A model generated the notes under the pieces. The model did not search any database. It was not told the origin of the DNA and saw nothing but the letters and a program-made list of their open reading frames with translations. A stretch of DNA of 64,000 nt, taken from NCBI RefSeq assembly GCF_000831385.1, contig NZ_AP014548.1, positions 2,037,779-2,101,778 on the forward strand. Direction: 5' to 3'. A program made the position numbers and the translations under genes. The stretch is from Nonlabens marinus S1-08 (GTDB lineage: Bacteria > Bacteroidota > Bacteroidia > Flavobacteriales > Flavobacteriaceae). Below are positions 10,331 through 19,607 of the stretch, piece by piece. Each line of letters begins with the position of its first letter. The stretch's first letter is position 1.

Positions 10331-11464
10331 GTGAAGAACTATTACATTGGGATCACATTCTTGATTTTGAGTTGCAATGATGCGACTCAACAAACCGTGA
10401 CGGACACCACTGCTGCCTTAAGTACGGAAATTACATCTATTCCAACGCCCCAATTAACTTTAGAACAAGCCAATAATCTGGCCTTATTGCCTTTATATTG
10501 TGTGGACCAGGAATATCCTAATAAAATGGGACACGTGACAGCGTCACCAAAAGATCAAAAACGGCCTACAGCTCAACACCCAGTTTTCTACGGTTGTTTT
10601 GACTGGCACAGTGCCGTTCATGGTCACTGGAGCGCGGTCACCTTGCTTAAACAATTTCCTAATCTAGATAAGGCTTCAGAATTGCTAGGAAAGTTGACAT
10701 CAAATATTACTGCTGCTAATGTAGCGGTAGAGATTGAATACCTGGAATCTGATCACAATACTACTTTTGAACGTACCTATGGGTGGGCATGGCTTCTCAA
10801 GCTCCAGCAGGAATTAGATACTTGGGATACCACTTATGGCAGACGCATGGCGGCTGACTTGAAGCCTTTGAGCGATTTGATCGTCGAGCGGTATATAGAA
10901 TATTTACCTAAACTTCAATATGCGATACGAGTGGGAGAACATTCTAACACAGCATTTGCGATGACCTTGGCCTGGGATTATGCTGTACATAAAAATGAGG
11001 TAGCCTTAAAAAGTGCAATTGGAGCTAAAGCCATGGAGTTTTATCGCAATGACGAGGACTGTCCTATCTCCTGGGAGCCTAGTGGCTATGATTTTCTTTC
11101 TCCTTGTTTAGAAGAAGTGGACATCATGCGACGCGTCATGCCAGCAGAAGATTTTCACATGTGGCTTGCTAGATTCTTGCCTGAAATGGAGCAAGGAATA
11201 TTAGATATTGAAATAGGTAAAGTAAGCGATAGAACTGATGGTAAATTAGTTCATATCGACGGATTGAACTTAAGCCGGGCTTGGGTTTTATATGGTCTCG
11301 CAGCCCAGTATAAAAGATATGAGCCCCTTGTTGAAATAGCAGATGCTCATTTATCACACACACTTCCCAACCTCGTTGCAGACGACTATGAGGGCGGTCA
11401 CTGGCTAGGAAGTTTTGCTATTTATGCCTTACAGCAGGCAGGAGATTTTGAGAAGAATATTTAA
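10331..11464 (+). CDS. DUF2891 family lipoprotein
   Basis: 377 residues from a GTG start. No in-frame ATG precedes the lipobox, so GTG is the likely start. The N-terminus reads as a lipoprotein signal (hydrophobic stretch then LILSC, Cys about 15). The family signature is the block HPVFYGCFDWHSAVHGHW near residue 95, with a second conserved block YDFLSPCLEE; the predicted fold is an all-helical, alpha/alpha-barrel-like protein. DUF2891 proteins have no firmly established activity. The many conserved Trp, His and acidic residues would fit a carbohydrate-active barrel, but that is only a guess. The gene stands alone on the + strand. Confidence 0.85.
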   Translation: MKNYYIGITFLILSCNDATQQTVTDTTAALSTEITSIPTPQLTLEQANNLALLPLYCVDQEYPNKMGHVTASPKDQKRPTAQHPVFYGCFDWHSAVHGHWSAVTLLKQFPNLDKASELLGKLTSNITAANVAVEIEYLESDHNTTFERTYGWAWLLKLQQELDTWDTTYGRRMAADLKPLSDLIVERYIEYLPKLQYAIRVGEHSNTAFAMTLAWDYAVHKNEVALKSAIGAKAMEFYRNDEDCPISWEPSGYDFLSPCLEEVDIMRRVMPAEDFHMWLARFLPEMEQGILDIEIGKVSDRTDGKLVHIDGLNLSRAWVLYGLAAQYKRYEPLVEIADAHLSHTLPNLVADDYEGGHWLGSFAIYALQQAGDFEKNI

Positions 11465-11697
11465 ACGGCAGACATTCTTTTAATTATTAGAGTTTCGAAT
11501 TTTTGATCTACTGGCGTATCAAGTTAAGAGGTTTCTGCACGTTCATTTCTTAATTGGGTTAGCATAAAAGTTAGAGAATCTAGGAACACTTCGACGCCAA
11601 AATTTCTTGGTGTTAATCATCATGGTAGCAGCAAAATTCAAGAGTGAACGCAATCAGCTTATATGAGCGAATTGAGATTTATCAGTAAATTCGAAAA

Positions 11698-13341
11698 ATG
11701 AATTCTAGAACCCTATTCTTCTGCTTACTGTATTGTTTTTATGGTTTGCTGGTTCATTCTGCAACAGCTCAACAAGTAGGGGATAGCACAGCGTATTACT
11801 ATAATAAATTTATTAAGCCTACTAATGATTCAGACCTAGCTAGAGCCTATCTGTATTTTGAAAAGTCCATGCTAGAGAATATTGAAAATAAAAACTTTGC
11901 AAAAGCAGTTTATGACTTGAGAAGTATATCTGAGATTCAAAATAGATTAGGACTTTTTAATGAAAGTGAAAAATCTGCGGTTGAAGCTTTAGAGTTGTTG
12001 GAACAAATGAAGGATGATGATTTTGTTCTCAATTCCAAAATCGGTTTGTACAATCAACTTGGAATGCTCTACGGTGAGCAAGAAAACTTTTTAAAAGCTC
12101 TTGAATACTATGATTACGCTATGAAGAGAGCATGAGATTCATCCAGCATGAACTCCATACGCAATAACAAGGCTGTCATATATAGCAGATTGGGAAAATA
12201 TGATGCCGCAGTCGCACAACTTACCAAAGTTTACAACTACAACCTTAGCATAAATGACAAGGAAAAAATAGCCAGAGCCATTGATAACTTGGGACATGCA
12301 AGATCAAAAATCAATCACCCAATTGCTCTTGATAACCTTATGACAGCGCTTAGCATACGAAAAGAATTGAGTTATGCTAACGGCATCTTTACTAGCTACT
12401 ACCACTTGAGCGAATATTATAAAGAGAAAGACCCTGTGAAAGCGATGGAGTATGCTAATATGGCTCATGACATTTCAATATCAACAAGTAACCTAAAGCA
12501 AAGAGAAGCCGCTCTGGAATTGAAAGTAACTTTGAATAATGATCAAGATATAATTGAATACCTAGCACTTAAGGACAGCATTTCTAATTTTCAAAATCTT
12601 TCCAGAAATAAGTATGCGGCGCTAAAATATGATAAACAGTCAGAGGCTAAACGAGCCGATTTGAGTCAGCTCAAAATGGAACGGTGGATCGTTTTTTCGG
12701 TGATTGTAATCCTCATTTCTATTTTAATCTATTATTATCAAAAAACAAAACATGCTAAGGAAAAGGAGCAGAAAATCTATGAAACAGAATCTCGAATCTC
12801 TAAACGAATTCATGATGAATTAGCAAATGATGTTTATGGTACCATGGTTCAATTAGAAAGCAAGCCCATTAACATACCATCAATCATTAACGATCTTGAA
12901 GCTATTTATCACCAAGCTCGAGATATCTCACAAGAGAAAACGGTATTTCATTCTGATGAAGAATATATGGATGACCTCAAACGTATGCTCAGTTCATTTT
13001 CAAATAATCAAATTAATATTATTGTTCGTGGACTTTCCAATACGTTGTGGAACGGTATTTCTGGAATTAAGAAAGTGGCAATCCTAAGGGTGCTCAAGGA
13101 AGTATTAGTAAATATGAAAAAGCATAGTGGTGCTACAATAGTTTCGATTGTATTTGAACGATTGGAAAAACAGCTAGTGATCACCTACATCGATAACGGG
13201 ATCGGTGTGAAAAACAATGCTGATAATAAAGGTGTTGGACTCAAAAATGTGGAAACCCGTATTCATTCCATCGGTGGGAGATTTACATTTGATTCTTCAA
13301 ATAAAAATGGATCAAAAATAGAAATAGCTATTCCAGTTTAA
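11698..13341 (+). pseudogene. TPR sensor histidine kinase interrupted by one in-frame TGA
   Basis: Two frames, 11698-12135 and 12148-13341, lie in the same phase and are separated by a single TGA at 12133-12135. Read through, they form one normal kinase of 547 codons: a signal peptide (ending SATAQ), TPR repeats running across the stop (ALEYYDYAMKRA, stop, then NNKAVIYSRLGKYDAA), and a membrane helix (WIVFSVIVILISILIYYY). A HisKA_3-type helix follows with His about 372 in SKRIHDELAND, then a HATPase_c end with DNGIGV and GVGLKNVETRI. A single C-to-T change (CGA to TGA) would explain the stop. Alternatives are a sequencing error, stop readthrough, or re-initiation at ATG 12148, which would give a kinase without a signal peptide. 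The paired response regulator at 13352 is intact. Confidence 0.8.
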
Positions 13342-13351
13342 CCTTTTAAGT

Positions 13352-14017
13352 ATGTTCAATAAAGTACTCGTAGCAGAAGATTTAGGGAGTATAAATCACA
13401 GTGTGGTGCATACCTTAAGAGAACAACTTCAAATAGCAGTTATCGAGCACGCCTTGTACTGTGATGATACCTATTTAAAAGTCTTGAAGTCTATTAAAGA
13501 TAAAGCACCTTTTGATCTACTCATAACAGATCTTTCCTTTACTAAGGATCACAGGTTTCAAAAGATTCAAAACGGTAAAGACTTGATATCTAAAGTCAGA
13601 GAGCAGATTCCTGAAATAAAAATCTTAGTGTATTCTATAGAGAATCGATCCAATGTTATAAAATCGCTCTTTACGGACTATGAGATAAATGGATACATCT
13701 GTAAAGGTCGTAATGGGTTAAAGGAGTTGGAACAAGCTGTTCTAGAAATACAGAATGGTATTGAGTACATATCTCCAGAATTAAAAAGGACTTTAAAATC
13801 AGATGTTTTTGAGTTACAAGATTATGATGTCCAATTATTAGAGAAATTGTCCCTAGGCGATTCACAAGAAGAAATTTCCATTCAGTTCAAAGAAAATAGA
13901 GTTTCACCTAATAGTATTAGCACTATAGAAAAACGATTGAATAAATTGAAGATCGAGTTCAAGGCAAAAAATACCGTTCAGTTAATTGCGATTGTCAAAG
14001 ACCTTGGAATAATATAA
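13352..14017 (+). CDS. NarL/FixJ-type response regulator
   Basis: 221 residues. The N-terminal receiver domain carries VLVAEDLGSI for the acidic pocket, the phospho-acceptor Asp about 60 in LLITDLSFT, and the Lys about 113 in GYICKGRN. The C-terminal part (about 150-221) looks like a LuxR-type helix-turn-helix (LEKLSLGDSQEEISIQF ... VSPNSISTIEKRLNKLKIEF ... NTVQLIAIVKDLGII), although the DNA-recognition helix departs from the usual motif. It starts 10 bases after the kinase stop and so is co-transcribed with the HisKA_3-type kinase, its expected cognate sensor. If that kinase is truly broken, the regulator may be orphaned. Target genes are unknown. Confidence 0.85.
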   Translation: MFNKVLVAEDLGSINHSVVHTLREQLQIAVIEHALYCDDTYLKVLKSIKDKAPFDLLITDLSFTKDHRFQKIQNGKDLISKVREQIPEIKILVYSIENRSNVIKSLFTDYEINGYICKGRNGLKELEQAVLEIQNGIEYISPELKRTLKSDVFELQDYDVQLLEKLSLGDSQEEISIQFKENRVSPNSISTIEKRLNKLKIEFKAKNTVQLIAIVKDLGII

Positions 14018-14718
14018 TTATCATGTAGAATGGAAATTATAATTTTCCTGTCGTACGTAGATTTTATGACAGATCACTGCTTAATTAATTGCGGTTGATC
14101 CCTTGCATCAGTAAATCCGCTTTAAGATATGATTGGCCTTTCAAAAAATTGATCTAGCACTGCACTATCGCTTTCGCGAAAGCGAAACTTCAACTTAAAA
14201 CTCCTCTAAGTATTCATTCGAGATCAATTTAAAAATTAGCTCTGTTTACGGAAACCCGTAATCAAATACTTTCTCATCATTCTATTTTCGCTTCACAAAA
14301 TTGATCTGATTTTATCGGAATGGTCAATTTTATCAAGTTCAACAAATTTATTTAAGTGGCCACTTGCTAAGTAATTTACACTTATGTTTTTCTTTTCTTG
14401 GGGGAGAAAGGAAGGCAGTAGATTGCAAGGTTAGTGGTTCACTTATTTTATAATTTCAAACAGTTTCAGGATTGCAGTTCCTTCCATTTGCCTGTTGAAC
14501 CCAACATGTCGTCCATCTTAATCGTTAGAAAGTTATAAGTATTTAAAATTTATCATGAATAGGTATTTAGCAGTTCAATAGTAACTTGAGATGTATCCCC
14601 ATAAAGTATTTTTAATTTTTAAACCTTTAACAACCAATCGTTAAACTCGGTTAAGGGTTGTGAACTGTCTCATTTAATAGTTTAGATTTCTATTGAAACC
14701 AACTTAAACGATCACATT
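14018..14718. other. Intergenic stretch without a gene
   Basis: About 700 bp between the response regulator and the alcohol dehydrogenase. It holds one 18-bp palindrome copy (14168-14185) and a C-poor, G-rich patch near 14400 (TTGGGGGAGAAAGGAAGG). The last 150 bp are AT-rich and presumably contain the dehydrogenase promoter. No reading frame of note was seen on either strand. Confidence 0.5.
14168..14185. repeat. Palindrome copy, 18 bp
   Basis: TCGCTTTCGCGAAAGCGA, perfect over 18 bp, in the middle of a 700-bp intergenic region. Confidence 0.9.
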
Positions 14719-15807
14719 ATGAAGGCAGATATTCATTATAAGGAATCCACTTTTACCGTTAAAGGCTATGGAGCTAAAGACGAAAATAATACTACCTTAA
14801 AAGAAATGGACGTGGAACGTCCCATGATCAAGGAAGACGAGGTGATCATTGAAACACTATACAGTGGCGTTTGTCACAGCGACATCCACCAGGTCCATAA
14901 TGACTGGGAAAACACTCGTTACCCATGTGTTCCTGGGCATGAGGTCATCGGTAAAATTGTGAATGCTGGTAGTAAGGTGACTAAATTTAAAGAAGGCGAT
15001 ATTGTAGGGGTAGGTTGTATGATCGATAGCTGTCAAGCATGCCCGCAATGTAAAAATGATCAAGAACAGTTTTGCACAGGACCACACGGTCCCACCATGA
15101 CTTATAACGGTTATTTTGCTGATCCAGAATCTGATTTCAATACTTATGGCGGCTATGCGTCACACTTGGTTTCCAACCAAGATTTCTTAATTAAAATCCC
15201 AGACACTTTAGACATTAAGGCAGCAGCACCCATTTTATGTGCAGGCGTTACTACCTATTCTCCTTTAAAACATTGGGGAGTAAAGAAAGGCGATCAGGTT
15301 GCTGTTGTAGGTATTGGCGGTTTAGGCCACATGGGAGTTCAATTGGCAAAGGCTATGGGAGCAAAAGTCACTGCGATCACCACTGAAAAATCTAAAACTG
15401 ATGATGTCAAAGCTCTAGGAGCAGATCATGTATTGTTATCTACAGACGATAAAGCAATGGAAGAACACGCCATGAAATTTGACTTCATATTAATAACTAT
15501 ACCTAGCGCATTTGACGTCAACCCTTATATCAGTCTGATTGCCCCACGCGGGAGCCTAGTTACCGTGGGACTTTTGGGAGCTTATGAAAGCCCAACCAAT
15601 AACATGGAAGTCGCAAAATATGCACGTTCCATAGGTGGATCCATTATCGGCGGTATAAAAGAAACACAGGATGTTATGAATTTTTGTGCAAAACACGGGA
15701 TCCTTCCTGAAGTGGAAATGATCGGAATAGAACAAATTAACGATGCCTTTCAAAAGGTGAAGGAAGAGGATGTTCGCTTCAGGTACGTTATTGACATGAA
15801 AAGCTAG
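14719..15807 (+). CDS. Zinc-dependent NAD(P)-alcohol dehydrogenase, cinnamyl-alcohol/YahK type
   Basis: 362 residues, normal length for medium-chain dehydrogenases. Catalytic zinc ligands are visible in GVCHSDIHQ (Cys about 53) and in the GHE of CVPGHEVIG. The structural zinc site is the four-Cys lobe CQACPQCKNDQEQFC. The nucleotide-binding turn is GIGGLGHMGVQLAKAMGA, and GHMG with downstream ITTEKSK suits NADP(H), as in YahK/CAD-type aldehyde reductases. The likely role is NADPH-dependent reduction of aldehydes in the cytoplasm; the physiological substrate is not evident. The gene is monocistronic and closed by a clear intrinsic terminator. Confidence 0.9.
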   Translation: MKADIHYKESTFTVKGYGAKDENNTTLKEMDVERPMIKEDEVIIETLYSGVCHSDIHQVHNDWENTRYPCVPGHEVIGKIVNAGSKVTKFKEGDIVGVGCMIDSCQACPQCKNDQEQFCTGPHGPTMTYNGYFADPESDFNTYGGYASHLVSNQDFLIKIPDTLDIKAAAPILCAGVTTYSPLKHWGVKKGDQVAVVGIGGLGHMGVQLAKAMGAKVTAITTEKSKTDDVKALGADHVLLSTDDKAMEEHAMKFDFILITIPSAFDVNPYISLIAPRGSLVTVGLLGAYESPTNNMEVAKYARSIGGSIIGGIKETQDVMNFCAKHGILPEVEMIGIEQINDAFQKVKEEDVRFRYVIDMKS

Positions 15808-15833
15808 CTAGAAATAGTTTGAATATAGTAAAT

Positions 15834-15864
15834 ACCTCCTAAATTTCACAAGGAGGTTTTTTTT
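15834..15864 (+). terminator. Intrinsic terminator after the alcohol dehydrogenase
   Basis: Stem ACCTCCT (15834-15840) / AGGAGGT (15851-15857), 10-nt loop, then a run of T to 15864. Confidence 0.85.
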
Positions 15865-15873
15865 GAGACGAAG

Positions 15874-15893
15874 TTCGCTTTCGCGAAAGCGAA
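15874..15893. repeat. Palindrome copy, extended to 26 bp
   Basis: Perfect 20-mer, palindromic out to 26 bp (15871-15896, flanks AAG and CTT). It lies 10 bp beyond a separate intrinsic terminator, which argues against a terminator role for the palindrome itself. Confidence 0.9.
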
Positions 15894-16122
15894 CTTATTA
15901 CCTAGTTCCTAATTCTCATGCAAAGAAATATTCAAACCAATGCGACTGGACCAATCGAGCAGTTCTAGAAAAATAAAGAAAGTTATAGAAATTGAACTTA
16001 AAAGCGGTAAATTAGTAGGTGTAGATCTTTATACCCCATTGATAATCTAATAGTTGAGTTAGCTTTATTCTAATCAATTTTAATTAAAGCAAATCCCCTT
16101 GCTGCTTTCAAAACGAAGCTTT

Positions 16123-16458
16123 ATGACATCAGTAACTGACCACTGGAGTAAAAGAGAATTAGAAGTTTATATCCTGTTGCTATGTGCTTTGGCAGACTCA
16201 AATGCTGCCCAAGCTGAGCTGGACTTGATTCATTCTAAAACGGATGGGCCTACATTTTATAAAATGGCTCAAGAAATTTCTGGAGATTCAGAAAAGAAAA
16301 GCCTTAAAAAAATACGGAAGAATATCGTGTATCATGACTATTCCATCCAAGAAATAGGAAATTTAAGACGTGAGATGGATGAAGTTTTCCGTGCAGATCA
16401 AGTGTATGTTACTAAGGAACGTTTGATGAACGAGGTTCTTCAAAACATTATTTATTGA
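16123..16458 (+). CDS. Small hypothetical helical protein, weakly TerB-like
   Basis: 111 residues from ATG 16123; an upstream in-frame TTG at 16099 would add eight unconvincing residues. The sequence is entirely helical in appearance. WSKRELEVYILLLCALADSNAAQAELDLI resembles the first helices of TerB-like domains, but the acidic metal-binding residues typical of TerB are not obvious. The centre and end are rich in Lys, Arg and Glu. There is no signal peptide and no membrane segment. I do not recognise a specific family with confidence. It lies on the same strand as the YchJ-like gene about 100 bp downstream, with no shared function evident. Confidence 0.65.
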   Translation: MTSVTDHWSKRELEVYILLLCALADSNAAQAELDLIHSKTDGPTFYKMAQEISGDSEKKSLKKIRKNIVYHDYSIQEIGNLRREMDEVFRADQVYVTKERLMNEVLQNIIY

Positions 16459-16556
16459 TTTTTTTAAGACAAAAATTAGAACAGCATTAAAGAATGTGGC
16501 GGTACAGAAATTCCTAATTTCGAAATTTATTAAGAACTTATAGACTTAAGCTGCCA

Positions 16557-16952
16557 GTGACTGCCTTAATTTGCCCTTGTACACCTACCCAGCTGTATGA
16601 AACATGCTGTGGCATGGCCCATAAAAACATTCATACCGTAATCACTCCAGAACAGCTCATGAGGTCTAGATACAGCGCCTTTGTCCTAGCTGATGTGGAT
16701 TACCTTCAATTGAGCCAACATTCCTCGCAACGATTGTCAAAAAAAGAGGCTAAAGAATTAAAATTATGGACAAAATCTGTGACTTGGATTCGGTTAGAGG
16801 TATTACAAACGACTCAAGGACTTGAGGATTTAGAGACAGGTAGGGTTGAATTCAAGGCTCATTATCTAGAGAATAGCCGCTTACAAGTCATTCATGAGAA
16901 CTCCAAATTCTGCAAAGAGAATGGGCATTGGGTATATCTAGAAGCTATATAA
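16557..16952 (+). CDS. YchJ-like SEC-C/zinc-binding family protein
   Basis: 131 residues from a GTG start; no in-frame ATG precedes the conserved N-terminus. The family hallmark is the Cys-rich opening CPCTPTQLYETCCG, followed by LMRSRYSAFVLADVDYL. A second cysteine pair is not present at the C-terminus, which instead ends ENGHWVYLE. In the YchJ family the first part is a SEC-C-like zinc site and the rest a small NTF2-like fold. The biochemical role is not established; some members are used as markers of general stress or redox functions. The gene is short but complete, and a palindrome copy follows 25 bp downstream. Confidence 0.85.
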   Translation: MTALICPCTPTQLYETCCGMAHKNIHTVITPEQLMRSRYSAFVLADVDYLQLSQHSSQRLSKKEAKELKLWTKSVTWIRLEVLQTTQGLEDLETGRVEFKAHYLENSRLQVIHENSKFCKENGHWVYLEAI

Positions 16953-16976
16953 AGTCAGATGGTGTGAATGTTTTTT

Positions 16977-16996
16977 TTCGCTTTCGCGAAAGCGAA
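16977..16996. repeat. Palindrome copy, 20 bp
   Basis: Perfect 20-mer preceded by a run of T, between the convergent YchJ-like gene and the small 51-residue gene. Confidence 0.9.
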
Positions 16997-17028
16997 CTCA
17001 CAACATTATCCATTCTAATTCTATCCTT

Positions 17029-17184
17029 TTAAGACTCCTTCTGCGCCTGCGTTGCCTTCACAATTTCTTTTAAACGCTGGGCGCGTGTTTCTTTTTGAGA
17101 GCGCAATTTATTTTTCTTGCGATCCATTAATTTAGAATGTTTGCCTTTGTTTTTGGTGTTTTTTTCCTTGCCCGTCTTTGCCAT
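17029..17184 (-). CDS. Small basic 51-residue protein
   Basis: Reading from ATG at 17184 to TAA at 17029-17031 gives 51 residues, about one third Lys or Arg, beginning MAKTGKEKNTKNKGKHSK and ending QRLKEIVKATQAQKES. It has no signal peptide and no hydrophobic stretch. Support for a real gene is a near-perfect flavobacterial -7 box (TACCTTTG on the minus strand, 17203-17210) placed to start the transcript about 10-15 nt before the ATG, and a coding-like composition in an otherwise gene-free gap. Such short Lys-rich proteins are often ribosome- or nucleic-acid-associated, but nothing here proves that. Confidence 0.7.
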   Translation of the reverse strand: MAKTGKEKNTKNKGKHSKLMDRKKNKLRSQKETRAQRLKEIVKATQAQKES

Positions 17185-17202
17185 GGCTAAATATTTACAG
17201 CA

Positions 17203-17210
17203 CAAAGGTA
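17203..17210 (-). promoter_or_regulatory. Probable -7 promoter box (TACCTTTG)
   Basis: The minus-strand sequence matches the Bacteroidetes TAnnTTTG -7 consensus, about 19 nt upstream of the ATG of the 51-residue gene. Confidence 0.5.
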
Positions 17211-17406
17211 AAGCTTAGGAAAATTCTATTGTGTTTCACTTATGCTTCATTAATAGAGGTTTAAGAATGGATCACCTATCCAAATTTGCATAGGAAGAAG
17301 CTATTTCTATGTCCTTGAGGAGAGTTTTATCAAAATTTTGGTTTGTTTATTATTAGACTTAGTTGGAATAAGCCTTACTTTATCGGCCTACAAACAAAAT
17401 GTAAAC

Positions 17407-18282
17407 ATGAGAATAGCAATCCTATCACAAAACCCCAATTTATATTCTACTAAACGCATTGTTGAAGCGGGAACTAAAAAAGGGCATGAGATGGTAATTA
17501 TAGACCATACGAAATGCAACCTGGTCATTGAAAAAAAGAATCCTACTATTATTTATAAAGGCAAAACACTAACCGATTTTGATGGAGTGATTCCAAGGAT
17601 AGGTGCATCAGTTACATTCTACGGTACTGCCGTGGTGCGTCAGTTTGAGATGATGAAAGTATTTTCAGCAACTGAATCACAGGCATTAGTAAGATCTCGT
17701 GATAAATTGAGAAGTTTACAAATACTATCTCGTGCTGGTCTGGGATTGCCTAAAACAGTTTTTAGTAATTATTCCAAAGACGTGAGCGAGGTGGTAGACG
17801 CTGTGGGTGGTGCACCATTGGTGATTAAATTACTGGAAGGAACTCAAGGACTAGGAGTGGTACTTGCAGACAATAGAAACTCTGCCGAGTCGATCTTAGA
17901 AGCCTTTAACGGACTTCAAGCACGTGTGATCGCTCAAGAATTTATAAAGGAAGCTGGCGGCGCAGATATTAGAGTATTTATAGTAGATGGCGTTGTTGTA
18001 GGAGCTATGAAAAGACAAGGAAAGGAAGGAGAATTTAGATCTAACCTTCACCGTGGCGGTAGCGCAAATATCATTGAACTATCAGATGAAGAAGAAAATG
18101 CGGCCCTTAAAGCAGCTAAGGCTATGGGGTTGGGAATTGCAGGTGTTGACTTGCTCCAATCATCTAGAGGTCCATTGATACTTGAGGTAAACTCTTCTCC
18201 AGGTCTTGAAGGTATTGAAGCTGCGACTGGTAAAGACATCGCAAATCAAATTATCAGGTATATCGAGCGTAATGCTGGCTAA
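17407..18282 (+). CDS. rimK: RimK-type ribosomal protein S6 glutamate ligase
   Basis: 291 residues from ATG 17407, which begins the conserved [15 protein letters not shown]; an upstream TTG in frame would add 23 unrelated residues. The ATP-grasp domain shows the glycine-rich loop [17 protein letters not shown], the metal and substrate segment DIRVFIVDG, and [15 protein letters not shown], with the Glu and Asn that bind Mg-ATP. In Escherichia coli RimK adds glutamates to the C-terminus of ribosomal protein S6. Whether S6 is the target here is inferred from family membership; RimK relatives also modify other targets. There is no co-directional operon partner. A strong hairpin follows. Confidence 0.88.
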   Translation: MRIAILSQNPNLYSTKRIVEAGTKKGHEMVIIDHTKCNLVIEKKNPTIIYKGKTLTDFDGVIPRIGASVTFYGTAVVRQFEMMKVFSATESQALVRSRDKLRSLQILSRAGLGLPKTVFSNYSKDVSEVVDAVGGAPLVIKLLEGTQGLGVVLADNRNSAESILEAFNGLQARVIAQEFIKEAGGADIRVFIVDGVVVGAMKRQGKEGEFRSNLHRGGSANIIELSDEEENAALKAAKAMGLGIAGVDLLQSSRGPLILEVNSSPGLEGIEAATGKDIANQIIRYIERNAG

Positions 18283-18355
18283 TAGGTTGAGAGTCGATTT
18301 AGGTTATTTCCGGTCCCTTAATAGATCAATTTCCTCTGTAGATTTGTACTAGAGT

Positions 18356-18400
18356 AAAAAATAATTCCAGTGTCGATACATTCGACACTGGAATTTTTGA
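18356..18400. terminator. Bidirectional intrinsic terminator between rimK and ackA
   Basis: 14-bp stem (AATTCCAGTGTCGA 18363-18376 / 18382-18395) with a 5-nt loop, a T-run on the right for rimK and an A-run on the left serving ackA on the opposite strand. Confidence 0.9.
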
Positions 18401-18412
18401 TTTTATAAAGTG

Positions 18413-19597
18413 TCAATGAGCTATTTGAAACGCCTGCTTCGCAATTTCTAATTCTTCATTTGTTGGAATGACAAGGATCCTAATTTTTGATTCTTGAGAT
18501 TGGATTTCTCGTAATGAATTGGACCTTATTTCATTTTTTTCTTGGTCTATAGCTAATTCCAGAAACTCCATATCGCTGCATACCTTGCTTCTAAGTAAGT
18601 TCGAGTTTTCCCCAATTCCAGCAGTAAAGATGATCGCGTCAACACCATTCATAGCCGCTGCATAGGCACCTATGTATTTCTTGATTCGGTAAGCGTTCAT
18701 TTCTAGTGCAAGAACGCAGTCCTTATCTCCATTTGCAGCTTCTCTCTGTATATCCCGTAAATCGGCATACCCAGTTAATCCAAGCATACCACTTTCCTTA
18801 TTTATCATGCGCTCTACGTCGCTCAATTCATATCCTAGTTTATTCACGAGATGAAAGATGATAGCATGATCAATATCGCCACTACGAGATCCCATAATTA
18901 ATCCATTAGACGGCGCAAACCCTAGACTATGGTCCATGCTCTTTCCGTTTACAATTGCGGTCATGCTGCATCCATTCCCTAAATGGATGGATAGAATTTT
19001 AGAAGTTGCTAGTTGCAAATGCGCTATCGCTTTCTCTGAAACATACTTATGGCTGGTACCGTGAAATCCGTAAACCTGAATTCCTTCTTCCTCATATAGT
19101 TTATTGGGCAATGCGTATTTTTTTGCCTTTTCTGGTATGGTTTGATGGAAGGCCGTATCAAAAACGGCTATTTGTGGTGCTTTAGGGAAAAGCCGTTCGG
19201 CGATATGAATTCCCTCTAGATTATGAGGATTGTGTAAAGGGGCTAATGTCGCAAACTCAGCAATTTTACCTTTAACTTCGTTTGTAATTAAGGTGGTGTT
19301 TGTAAATAATTTACCACCGTGTACGACCCGGTGACCTACAGCATCGATTTCCTCTACATGTTTGATCACTCCTTTATCAGAGTCCAACAGTAGCTCAACA
19401 ATTCGTTCTAAACCCTCTTGATGCGATGCTATCGTTCCAGTTTCTGTAAGCTCTGAATGTTGAGATTTGAAGGAAAGAACAGCATCATTTTGACCTATAC
19501 GCTCTGCCATGCCGCTGCACACCACTTTTTCAGATGGCATCTGCAATAATTGAAATTTAATGGAAGAACTGCCTGCATTGAGTATTAGTATATTCAT
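18413..19597 (-). CDS. ackA: Acetate kinase
   Basis: 394 residues, full length for the family. Signatures are MNILILNAGSSSIKF at the N-terminus, VGHRVVHGG (Arg for phosphoryl transfer), AVFDTAFHQTIPEKA, the ASKHA motifs HLGNGCSMTAI and GSRSGDIDH, and FTAGIGENS. It interconverts acetyl phosphate plus ADP with acetate plus ATP in the cytoplasm. It lies directly after pta on the same strand (10-base gap), so pta-ackA form an operon that makes ATP from acetyl-CoA. With acs elsewhere in the window, acetate could be re-used. The hairpin at 18356-18400 ends the transcript. Confidence 0.97.
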   Translation of the reverse strand: MNILILNAGSSSIKFQLLQMPSEKVVCSGMAERIGQNDAVLSFKSQHSELTETGTIASHQEGLERIVELLLDSDKGVIKHVEEIDAVGHRVVHGGKLFTNTTLITNEVKGKIAEFATLAPLHNPHNLEGIHIAERLFPKAPQIAVFDTAFHQTIPEKAKKYALPNKLYEEEGIQVYGFHGTSHKYVSEKAIAHLQLATSKILSIHLGNGCSMTAIVNGKSMDHSLGFAPSNGLIMGSRSGDIDHAIIFHLVNKLGYELSDVERMINKESGMLGLTGYADLRDIQREAANGDKDCVLALEMNAYRIKKYIGAYAAAMNGVDAIIFTAGIGENSNLLRSKVCSDMEFLELAIDQEKNEIRSNSLREIQSQESKIRILVIPTNEELEIAKQAFQIAH

Positions 19598-19607
19598 TTG
19601 TGATAGG

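Larger units (their letters stand above)
15808..16122. other. Intergenic stretch with terminator and palindrome
   Basis: About 315 bp holding the terminator of the upstream dehydrogenase and one palindrome copy. The rest, 15900-16122, shows no gene. A short in-frame run near 15985-16050 (reading EIELKSGKLVGVDLYTP) has no start of its own and could be a gene remnant. Confidence 0.5.

Noticed and set aside
12148..13341. Separate second kinase gene with its own start
   Set aside because: The frame is the same as the upstream one with a single stop between, and TPR repeats run across the stop, so one broken gene is the simpler reading.
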